Of a stretch of DNA of 6,119 nucleotides, positions 1-5,016 are shown piece by piece. This stretch comes from an uncultured Tabrizicola sp. (GTDB lineage: Bacteria; Pseudomonadota; Alphaproteobacteria; Rhodobacterales; Rhodobacteraceae). Position numbers and translations under genes: made by a program. The notes beneath the pieces are model-generated. The model did not search any database, was not told where the DNA came from, and was given only the letters and a program-made list of their open reading frames with translations. Location of the stretch: positions 1 to 6,119 of the forward strand of contig CALLZQ010000503.1 of assembly GCA_937858255.1 (NCBI GenBank). The letters are read 5' to 3'. How positions within the stretch are numbered: the first letter of the stretch is position 1; each line of letters opens with the position of its first letter.

Positions 1-71
1 CTACCATCCGCCTTCACGCGAACCTTAACGTTGTAGTCAATCACACGTTTGACAGCCACTAGGACCTTCAT
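1..71 (-). CDS. etfB: Electron transfer flavoprotein beta subunit, N-terminal fragment
   Basis: Only the first 23 codons lie in the window; the gene runs off the left edge. The visible protein begins MKVLVAVKRVIDYNVKVRV and continues KADG, the characteristic N-terminus of EtfB. In this family that strand opens the nucleotide-binding alpha/beta fold, and the protein pairs with EtfA to carry electrons from acyl-CoA and other dehydrogenases to ETF-ubiquinone oxidoreductase. The ATG at 71 is preceded by a good Shine-Dalgarno (GGGAGAGG on the minus strand, 77-84) with 5 bases of spacing, which fixes the start. The gene lies 124 bases downstream of the adenosyltransferase gene on the same strand, a gap long enough for its own promoter. 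etfA would be expected further left, outside the window. The identity is firm despite the short stretch. Confidence 0.93.
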   Translation of the reverse strand, partial: MKVLVAVKRVIDYNVKVRVKADG

Positions 72-195
72 CGGCGCCTCTCCCGTTCAATCAAGCTCTC
101 GGGCCGTTCCTACCTGCTCTTTCCGCGCCGCAACAGTGTAAAATCGACGCGGAAGGTCGCGCGAACGCCACGTTTTGTCGCCGGCATTGCCCATG
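72..195 (-). promoter_or_regulatory. etfB leader and probable promoter region
   Basis: This 124-base gap separates the adenosyltransferase stop from the etfB start. It is less G+C-rich than the flanking genes around 134-145. On the minus strand a TACACT hexamer (about 135-140) resembles a -10 box, but I see no good -35 element at the right spacing, so the promoter is only a candidate. The hexamer lies between the arms of a 7-bp inverted repeat, TTCCGCG (121-127) and CGCGGAA (148-154). No T-tract follows any hairpin, so a Rho-independent terminator for the upstream gene is not evident. Confidence 0.35.
121..154. repeat. 7-bp inverted repeat upstream of etfB
   Basis: TTCCGCG at 121-127 is matched exactly by CGCGGAA at 148-154, with a 20-base spacer that includes the candidate -10 hexamer. 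The arms extend by two more positions if a G-T pair is allowed. It could be an operator dyad or a weak RNA hairpin, but a 7-bp repeat in G+C-rich DNA can also arise by chance. Confidence 0.3.
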
Positions 196-774
196 TCAGC
201 CTTCGCGAGTCAGCCCCGGCACCCAGAGGACATCGGCCTTGCCATCGTCATTGGCGATCCGCCCCATGACAAAGAACCAGTCCGACAGACGGTTGAGGTA
301 TTTGACCGCCTCGGGGTTCACCGGCTCTTCGGCAGCAAGCTCGACGGCCAGCCGCTCGGCGCGGCGGCAGACGGTCCGGCACAGGTGCAATTGCGCGGCC
401 AGACGCGAGCCGCCGGGCAGGATGAAACTGCGCAGCGGTTGCAGACGGGCATTTTGCAGGTCAATTTCCCGCTCAAGCCGCTCGACCTGCGCCGCGATCA
501 TGCGCAGCGGGGTATAGGGCAACTCGCTGTCCTTGTGCATGTCGGGCGTGGCGAAATCGGCGCCAAGATCGAAGAGGTCGTTCGACACCCGGGCCAATGC
601 CTCATCCATCCAGCCTGACGCCTCCAGCCGGGCAAGGCCAACGGTCGCATTCACCTCATCCACCGTGCCATAGGCGTTCACGCGGGCAGAATTCTTGGGC
701 ACCCGTGCCCCATTCCCCAGCGCGGTGTCGCCGGCATCGCCGGTGCGGGTGTAGATTTTCGACAGAACCACCAT
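196..774 (-). CDS. PduO-type cob(I)yrinic acid a,c-diamide adenosyltransferase
   Basis: Encodes a 192-residue protein of the PduO/MMAB family, which transfers the 5'-deoxyadenosyl group of ATP to cob(I)alamin to make coenzyme B12. Visible motifs are the N-terminal ATP-binding segment KIYTRTGDAGDT (residues 6-17), YGTVDEVNA (35-43), and the core helix CRTVCRRAERL (132-142). In that helix R133, R137, R138 and E140 match human MMAB R186, R190, R191 and E193, positions altered in cblB disease. It continues into YLNRLSDWFFVMGR (159-172). The length is normal for the family. The start at 774 was chosen because homology begins at MVVLSKIYTRTG and because it overlaps the TGA of the upstream two-helix gene by one base (TGATG), implying translational coupling. 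The product probably supplies adenosylcobalamin to acyl-CoA mutases such as methylmalonyl- or ethylmalonyl-CoA mutase; that role is inferred. The symbol is left blank because usage varies (pduO, cobO, mmaB). Confidence 0.94.
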   Translation of the reverse strand: MVVLSKIYTRTGDAGDTALGNGARVPKNSARVNAYGTVDEVNATVGLARLEASGWMDEALARVSNDLFDLGADFATPDMHKDSELPYTPLRMIAAQVERLEREIDLQNARLQPLRSFILPGGSRLAAQLHLCRTVCRRAERLAVELAAEEPVNPEAVKYLNRLSDWFFVMGRIANDDGKADVLWVPGLTREG

Positions 775-983
775 CACTGGCCCCCGCGGCTGCGCAGCCA
801 GGCAAAGGCGACGATCAGGATCACGGCAATCGCCTGGGCCGCGATGCGCATCCGCATCAGCTTGTTGGCATATTTGCGGTTGAACTCGCCACCTTTGGCA
901 AAGCCGCCCACCCCGATCATCAGGATGGCCAGAACGGCAAGGCTGGCAAAGGCGGCCAGGATGAACAGCGGGTCGTTTAGCAT
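774..983 (-). CDS. Small two-helix HIG1-type membrane protein
   Basis: Encodes 69 residues with two predicted membrane helices, about 6-29 and 47-63, joined by a charged loop, GGEFNRKYANKLMRMR (31-46). The segment N40-x3-R44-x-R46-x3-Q50 matches the HIG1/Rcf1 signature (Q/I)x3(R/H)xRx3Q except that Asn replaces the first residue. HIG1 proteins associate with cytochrome c oxidase and respiratory supercomplexes in mitochondria; bacterial members are usually annotated only as twin transmembrane protein, so a respiratory role here is inferred. The ATG at 983 is preferred over a longer reading to 1082. It has a strong Shine-Dalgarno (AAGGAAAGGGGA on the minus strand, 992-1003, 8 bases away), it starts right before the first helix, and the longer version would cover a hairpin and an unrelated leader. 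Its TGA overlaps the adenosyltransferase ATG by one base. Confidence 0.85.
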   Translation of the reverse strand: MLNDPLFILAAFASLAVLAILMIGVGGFAKGGEFNRKYANKLMRMRIAAQAIAVILIVAFAWLRSRGGQ

Positions 984-991
984 GGTGACGG

Positions 992-1003
992 TCCCCTTTC
1001 CTT
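992..1003 (-). promoter_or_regulatory. Shine-Dalgarno deciding the HIG1-type gene start
   Basis: On the minus strand this reads AAGGAAAGGGGA and lies 8 bases before the ATG at 983. Its purine-rich composition stands out in the surrounding sequence and supports the 69-residue product over an N-terminally extended one. Confidence 0.65.
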
Positions 1004-1017
1004 GGCGCTGATCTAGG

Positions 1018-1041
1018 CCCTTCGCCGACAAAAGCGAAGGG
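1018..1041 (-). other. Perfect 8-bp hairpin between the SDR and HIG1-type genes
   Basis: CCCTTCGC (1018-1025) and GCGAAGGG (1034-1041) form an uninterrupted 8-bp stem around an 8-base loop, which reads TTTTGTCG on the minus strand. It begins 41 bases after the dehydrogenase stop and ends 34 bases before the HIG1-type start. No U-tract follows on either strand, so it is not a classical Rho-independent terminator. It could be a 3'-end stabilising or processing hairpin for the dehydrogenase message, or a leader structure of the HIG1/adenosyltransferase message. Confidence 0.6.
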
Positions 1042-1082
1042 ATATTGCGTGAAAAGCGCGCGGATGCCGCAGGGCGGGGCAA

Positions 1083-1907
1083 TTAGCCCTTGGCGATCAG
1101 CCAATCGAGCGCGCGCGTCGGCAGGAGGCGTCGCGCCATCCCCATCAGATACGTCGGCGTCGTTACATAATAGCGGGCGCGGGGGCGTGGGCTTTCCAGC
1201 GCATGGATCAGCTTTTTGGTGACGGCGGCCGCGGGCAATTCGACCCGGTCGGGGCCGCGATCTTCATAGAGCCGGCTGCGCAATGTGCGGTATTCCTCGG
1301 CGCGGGCCGAGCCCTCCCAATCGATCCATTTCTCGAAATGCGGAATGGCATTGGCGCGGATGCGGCTGGTAATCGGCCCCGGTTCGATCAGGATTACCTC
1401 GATTCCGGTGCCGCGCATCTCGATTCGCAGCACATCGGTCAGACCCTCCATGGCGAATTTGGTCGATACATAGGCCCCACGCCAGGACAGGCCCACCAGC
1501 CCCAGGACGGAAGAGCAGTTGACGATCCGGCCATGCCCCTGTGCCCGCATGGTCGGGATCAGCCGCCGGGTCAGATCGTGATAGCCGAAGAGATTGGTTT
1601 CAAAGATTGCGCGCAAGGCGCCGCGCGGCAAATCCTCGACCGCGCCGGGGCAGGCAAAGGCCCCGTTGTTATAGAGCGCATCCAGCGTGCCGCCGGTGCG
1701 CGACAGGGTTTCATCAACAGCAGCGCCGATGCTGGCCTCATCGGCGTAATCAAGGGTAAAGCTCTCGAAACCCTCGGCGCGGAGCGTGTCGCAATCGGCC
1801 TCTTGGCGGCAGGTTGCAAAAACGCGCCACCCGCGCGCCCTGAGGCCGCGGGCGGCATCTAGACCAATGCCCGAGGAACAGCCGGTGATCAGAACGGAAC
1901 GCTGCAT
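1083..1907 (-). CDS. Short-chain dehydrogenase/reductase, YbbO-like
   Basis: Encodes a 274-residue classical SDR. The NAD(P)-binding motif TGCSSGIG is at residues 8-15, and the adenine-contacting Asp lies in LDYAD (52-56). Arg34 after the second strand suggests NADPH use. The structural NNAG motif appears as NNGA (80-83). Catalytic residues are N105, S133, Y146 and K150 (YVSTK), followed by the IEPGPI segment. The opening (MQRSVLITGCSSGIG), the GRGAY-type active-site region and the C-terminal RLLP...LD segment resemble, from memory, E. coli YbbO, an NADP-dependent aldehyde reductase. The substrate cannot be read from the sequence. The ATG at 1907 starts directly at the first strand, and no longer start in this frame is plausible. 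The Shine-Dalgarno is poor (GGCAGG) and lies in the arm of a hairpin. The gene is in line with the SH3 gene upstream (71-base gap) and the HIG1-type gene downstream (99-base gap), so co-transcription is possible. Confidence 0.93.
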   Translation of the reverse strand: MQRSVLITGCSSGIGLDAARGLRARGWRVFATCRQEADCDTLRAEGFESFTLDYADEASIGAAVDETLSRTGGTLDALYNNGAFACPGAVEDLPRGALRAIFETNLFGYHDLTRRLIPTMRAQGHGRIVNCSSVLGLVGLSWRGAYVSTKFAMEGLTDVLRIEMRGTGIEVILIEPGPITSRIRANAIPHFEKWIDWEGSARAEEYRTLRSRLYEDRGPDRVELPAAAVTKKLIHALESPRPRARYYVTTPTYLMGMARRLLPTRALDWLIAKG

Positions 1908-1911
1908 TCTT

Positions 1912-1956
1912 GCCTGCCCTTTTGTCGTTTTGCCCTGATGTGGGGCAAAGGCAGGC
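1912..1956 (-). promoter_or_regulatory. Composite hairpin covering the SDR ribosome binding site
   Basis: Two nested stems share one continuous arm at 1943-1956 (plus strand GGGCAAAGGCAGGC). The inner stem pairs TTTGCCC (1929-1935) with GGGCAAA (1943-1949) around a 7-base loop. The outer stem pairs GCCTGCC (1912-1918) with GGCAGGC (1950-1956). The other arm carries a 10-base bulge (1919-1928). In the dehydrogenase transcript the distal arm is GGCAGGC, the only Shine-Dalgarno-like sequence, ending 4 bases before the ATG. The structure could therefore reduce ribosome access, or it could serve as a 3' structure for the SH3 gene, whose stop is 22 bases away. There is no U-tract for termination. 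All 14 pairs are exact; the function is inferred. Confidence 0.6.
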
Positions 1957-1978
1957 GAAAGTCAAAGCAGCAAGGGGG

Positions 1979-2482
1979 TTACAGGCCGGGCTGGGTCTCG
2001 GTCAGGAAATCTGCGGACATATATCCATCAACGCCATCGCCCTCGACCCGGATGCGCGCCCAGCCGTTATCCTCGACCCAGACCACCGAGACGGCTTCGC
2101 CCCGCGTCAGCTTGCCCACCACGGGTTTGCGCGTCGAGGGGCCCGAGCGGACATTGACCGTGCGCCCCGAAACATACATGACCTGACCCACATCTTCGGC
2201 GGTGCCTGCGGAAACCGCGATCACCTCGGCCTCGGCGGGGGCGGGGCGCGGTTCGACCGGCGGTGCGATCAGCGGCTTGGCGGAGGCAAAAGTCACGCTG
2301 ACGGGCGAAGCAGCAGGCAAAACCGGCGGCGGCAGTTTTTCCACCCGGGCCGCACGTTCGGCATCAAGCCGTGCATCCTCTTCGCCCTGAATCAGGCCCA
2401 AGCGTTTTTGACCGCGATCCTCACCACCGATTTGCAGCGCAAGGAAAAGCGAAAGGCACAAAAAAACGGTCCAGCGTATCAT
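1979..2482 (-). CDS. Membrane-anchored bacterial SH3-domain protein
   Basis: Encodes 167 residues in three parts. A hydrophobic N-terminal segment (about 4-17, WTVFLCLSLFLALQ) would act as a signal peptide or membrane anchor. A charged stretch rich in E and R (20-50) is followed by a Pro/Ala-rich linker (51-85). The C-terminal bacterial SH3 (SH3_3-like) domain (about 101-162) has the diagnostic VNVRSGPST (109-117), a GWARIR strand (140-145) and the closing GYMSADFL (153-160). Such domains usually bind cell-wall peptides or mediate protein contacts in the periplasm, so an envelope location is expected. I see no catalytic domain. No clear AxA signal-peptidase site is present, which favours an uncleaved anchor. 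The ATG at 2482 is chosen because it precedes the hydrophobic segment, although its Shine-Dalgarno is weak. The gene diverges from parC. The specific function is unknown. Confidence 0.85.
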   Translation of the reverse strand: MIRWTVFLCLSLFLALQIGGEDRGQKRLGLIQGEEDARLDAERAARVEKLPPPVLPAASPVSVTFASAKPLIAPPVEPRPAPAEAEVIAVSAGTAEDVGQVMYVSGRTVNVRSGPSTRKPVVGKLTRGEAVSVVWVEDNGWARIRVEGDGVDGYMSADFLTETQPGL

Positions 2483-2628
2483 GACAAATTTACCCGATTC
2501 ACTCTTGATGACAGATGTTTACCATAGCATCCGTCATTCTGGGGTGGAATTTCGCAGTAATTTTCCCCCGTATGGCGCAGGGGATTTTCCGTCTGGACCG
2601 GGCGGCCGGGCCGCATTACACAACATCC
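2483..2628. promoter_or_regulatory. Divergent intergenic region between the SH3 gene and parC
   Basis: These 146 bases must contain the promoters for both divergent genes. The part next to the SH3 gene (2483-2570) is clearly more A+T-rich than the flanking genes. Candidate elements are weak: TTGATG at 2505-2510 resembles a -35 box for parC but has no -10 at normal spacing, and minus-strand TATGGT (2521-2526) resembles a -10 box for the SH3 gene with a poor -35. Near parC the sequence becomes very G+C-rich and includes a short hairpin, GCGGC (2602-2606) with GCCGC (2610-2614), 14 bases before the ATG. No Shine-Dalgarno is visible for parC. I can support the region's role by position only. Confidence 0.45.
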
Positions 2629-4935
2629 ATGTCCGACGAAGATGATGACAACAAGATCGGGGCGATGACTTCGGCCGAACCCTTGTCGCGCGCCATTGGC
2701 GAGCGCTATCTGACCTATGCGCTGTCGACGATCATGCACCGGGCCTTGCCGGACGCTCGCGACGGGTTGAAGCCGGTTCATCGGCGAATCCTCTTTGCCA
2801 TGCGAGAGTTAAGGCTTTCCAGCACAGGTGGGTTCCGCAAATCGGCAAAAATTTCCGGCGACGTGATGGGGAACTATCACCCGCATGGCGATGCGGCGAT
2901 TTACGATGCGATGGCCCGCCTCGCGCAGGACTTCAACGTGCGCTATCCGCTGGTGGACGGGCAGGGCAACTTTGGCAATATCGACGGCGATAACCCGGCC
3001 GCCAGCCGCTATACCGAGGCCCGCCGGACCGCCATCGCCGAAACCGCGATGGAGGGGCTGGCCGAGAACGCGGTCGATTTCCGCCCCAACTATGATGGCA
3101 CGCTGGAAGAGCCGGTGGTCATGCCGGCGGCGTTTCCGAACCTTCTGGCCAATGGCTCCAGCGGCATTGCCGTGGGGATGGCGACCAATATCCCGCCCCA
3201 CAACCTTGATGAATTGATCCAGGGTTGCCATGCGATGATGCGTGACCCCGAGATTACCACGCCGCAACTGGTCGACCTGATCCCCGGTCCCGACTTTCCC
3301 ACCGGCGGAGTGATCGTCGAGGACCGCGCCGCGATTATCGAGGCTTATGAGACCGGGCGCGGCAGCTTCCGCACCCGCGCCAAGTGGCAGGTCGAGGATC
3401 TGGGGCGCGGCACCTGGCAGATTGTCGTCACCGAAATCCCCTTTCAGGTGCAAAAGTCCAAGCTGATCGAAAAGCTGGCCGAACTGATCCAGACCAAGAA
3501 GATCCCGCTGCTGGCCGATGTGCGCGACGAATCTGCCGAAGATGTCCGCATCGTTCTGGAGCCCCGCGCGCGGACGGTCGAGCCTGAGGTGCTGATGGGC
3601 ACGCTGTTCAAGAACAGCGATCTGGAAACCCGGTTCAGCCTCAACATGAACGTGCTGATTGACGGCAAGGTGCCACGGGTCTGTTCGCTGAAAGAGGTGC
3701 TGCGGGCCTTCCTCGACCATCGGCGCGAGGTGTTGCGCCGCCGGTCCGAGCATCGGGTCGAGAAGATCGACACCCGGCTGGAGCTTCTCGAAGGTTTCCT
3801 GATTGCCTTTCTGAACCTTGACCGGGTGATCGACATCATCCGCTATGATGAGGATCCCAAGCGCGCGCTGATGGCCGAGGTCTGGGGCAAGACCCATGTC
3901 CGCGCGATGAGCGAAAAGGATTACGTCTCGCCGCCCAAGGGCCAAGAGGGTGAACTGACCGAGGCGCAGGCCGAGGCGATCTTGAACATGCGCCTGCGGT
4001 CCTTGCGGCGTCTGGAAGAGATGGAACTGATCCGCGAGCGCGACGCCCTGATGGCCGAACGCGCCGGGCTGGCTGACCTCTTGGCCAGTGAGCGGTTGCA
4101 GTGGAAGGCAATCGGCAAGGAACTGGAGGCGATCCGCAAGCAATTCGGCAAGGGCACGCGGCTGGGCGACCGGCGCACCGCCTTTGGCGATGCGGCGGCG
4201 GTCGAGGATGTGCCCTTTGAGGCGATGATCGAGCGTGAGCCGATCACGGTGATCTGCTCGCGCATGGGCTGGATCCGCGCGATGAAGGGTCATGTCGATC
4301 TGGGGGCCGAGCAAAAGTTCAAGGATGGCGACGGCCCGCGTTTCGCCTTCCATGCCGAGACGACGGACAAGATTCTGCTCGTGGCGGCGAATGGGCGGTT
4401 CTACACGCTGCTTGGCGCGAATATGCCCGGCGGGCGCGGGATGGGAGAGCCGGTCCGCCTGATGGTCGATCTGCCAAACGATACCGAGATCGTCGATTTC
4501 CTGCTGTTCCGCCCGGGCGAGCGGCTGCTGGTGGCCTCGACCGCAGGTGACGGTTTCGTGGTGCCCTCAGATGAGGTGCTGGCCCAGACCAAGGCGGGCA
4601 AGCAGGTGCTGACGGTCAAGGATGGCGTGACGACCGCGCTGGCCCGCTATCTGCGCGGCGATCATGTCGCGGTGGTGGGCGAGAACCGCAAGCTCTTGGT
4701 CTTCCCGCTCAGCGAATTGCCCGAAATGGCCAAGGGCAAAGGGGTGCGGCTGCAAAAGTACAAGGATGGCGGGCTAAGCGATGCCATCACCTTTGCGCTG
4801 GCCGAGGGCCTGTCGTGGAAGGATCCGGCAGGCCGGACCCGACTGGAGACCGACCTCGGCGAATGGCTTGGGCCGCGGGCGGGCACAGGCAAGATGGCGC
4901 CGCGCGGCTTTCCCCGCGACAACCGCTTTACCTGA
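2629..4935 (+). CDS. parC: DNA topoisomerase IV subunit A
   Basis: Encodes 768 residues, normal for alphaproteobacterial ParC. With ParE it forms topoisomerase IV, which decatenates daughter chromosomes. The N-terminal breakage-reunion domain contains LPDARDGLKPVHRRIL (40-55), the helix-turn-helix region with GDVMGNYHPHGDAAIYDAM (77-95), DGQGNFGNIDGDNPAASRYTEAR and the catalytic Tyr128. A long coiled-coil arm follows (about 360-500). The C-terminal domain begins near residue 535 and has beta-pinwheel-type repeats (CSRMGWIRAMKG, PGGRGMGEPVRLMVDL, MAKGKGVRLQKYKDGG). The lack of a canonical GyrA box and the PGGRGxGEPVR motif point to ParC rather than GyrA. At the quinolone-determining positions, E. 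coli Ser80 corresponds to Ala89 and Glu84 to Asp93. The frame stays open upstream with ATGs at 2515 and 2572, but those residues are not ParC-like, so 2629 was chosen despite having no Shine-Dalgarno. Confidence 0.95.
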   Translation: MSDEDDDNKIGAMTSAEPLSRAIGERYLTYALSTIMHRALPDARDGLKPVHRRILFAMRELRLSSTGGFRKSAKISGDVMGNYHPHGDAAIYDAMARLAQDFNVRYPLVDGQGNFGNIDGDNPAASRYTEARRTAIAETAMEGLAENAVDFRPNYDGTLEEPVVMPAAFPNLLANGSSGIAVGMATNIPPHNLDELIQGCHAMMRDPEITTPQLVDLIPGPDFPTGGVIVEDRAAIIEAYETGRGSFRTRAKWQVEDLGRGTWQIVVTEIPFQVQKSKLIEKLAELIQTKKIPLLADVRDESAEDVRIVLEPRARTVEPEVLMGTLFKNSDLETRFSLNMNVLIDGKVPRVCSLKEVLRAFLDHRREVLRRRSEHRVEKIDTRLELLEGFLIAFLNLDRVIDIIRYDEDPKRALMAEVWGKTHVRAMSEKDYVSPPKGQEGELTEAQAEAILNMRLRSLRRLEEMELIRERDALMAERAGLADLLASERLQWKAIGKELEAIRKQFGKGTRLGDRRTAFGDAAAVEDVPFEAMIEREPITVICSRMGWIRAMKGHVDLGAEQKFKDGDGPRFAFHAETTDKILLVAANGRFYTLLGANMPGGRGMGEPVRLMVDLPNDTEIVDFLLFRPGERLLVASTAGDGFVVPSDEVLAQTKAGKQVLTVKDGVTTALARYLRGDHVAVVGENRKLLVFPLSELPEMAKGKGVRLQKYKDGGLSDAITFALAEGLSWKDPAGRTRLETDLGEWLGPRAGTGKMAPRGFPRDNRFT

Positions 4936-4972
4936 ACGCTCTTGTACTGGTGACAAAGCAGGTCTTGCCCCC

Positions 4973-5000
4973 GGCGGCGCTGCATGGTGATGCTGCCGCC
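4973..5000 (+). other. Hairpin in the leader of the GAPDH-family gene
   Basis: A 28-base hairpin pairs GGCGGC (4973-4978) with GCCGCC (4995-5000), and GCAT (4982-4985) with ATGC (4990-4993), around a GGTG loop. An asymmetric internal loop (GCT opposite T) separates the two stems. It lies between the parC stop and the dehydrogenase start and ends 16 bases before the ATG. No T-tract follows, so it is not a standard terminator. It contains an upstream ATG (4984) in frame with the dehydrogenase, which would be buried in the stem. It may mark the parC 3' end or affect initiation of the next gene. Confidence 0.55.
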
Positions 5001-5005
5001 AGAAC

Positions 5006-5011
5006 GGGGGG
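5006..5011 (+). promoter_or_regulatory. G-run Shine-Dalgarno deciding the GAPDH-family gene start
   Basis: A run of six G lies 5 bases before the ATG at 5017. It is an unusual, low-complexity ribosome binding site, but it is correctly placed for 5017 and not for the in-frame ATGs at 4984 or 4990, supporting the shorter protein. Confidence 0.5.
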
Positions 5012-5016
5012 CAGTC

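Noticed and set aside
175..618. A 147-codon open frame opposite the adenosyltransferase
   Set aside because: The opposite strand carries clear PduO-family motifs throughout this stretch, and this frame shows none.
1018..1041. Rho-independent terminator after the dehydrogenase
   Set aside because: The stem is good, but no run of U follows on either strand, so I describe it only as a hairpin.
774..1082. A 102-residue version of the HIG1-type protein
   Set aside because: The extra 33 N-terminal residues are polar and unlike a membrane protein start, they cover the 8-bp hairpin, and the strong Shine-Dalgarno points to 983.
984..1082. Cobalamin riboswitch upstream of the B12-related genes
   Set aside because: The gap is too short for a full cobalamin riboswitch and I see no B12-box-like sequence.
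196..1104. A 302-residue version of the adenosyltransferase
   Set aside because: The upstream extension is the HIG1-type gene read in another frame. Family homology starts at 774, directly at the stop-start overlap.
1203..1862. A 219-codon open frame opposite the short-chain dehydrogenase
   Set aside because: It is antisense to a gene with complete SDR motifs and has no recognisable domain; high G+C composition explains the long open frame.
2515..2628. A 38-residue N-terminal extension of ParC
   Set aside because: The residues do not resemble ParC, there is no ribosome binding site at 2515 or 2572, and the region is the expected divergent promoter space.
2809..4353. A 514-codon open frame antisense to parC
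   Set aside because: It lies wholly opposite a well-recognised gene, has no recognisable domain and is rich in H, L, Q, G and R as expected for the complement of G+C-biased codons. It is a shadow frame.
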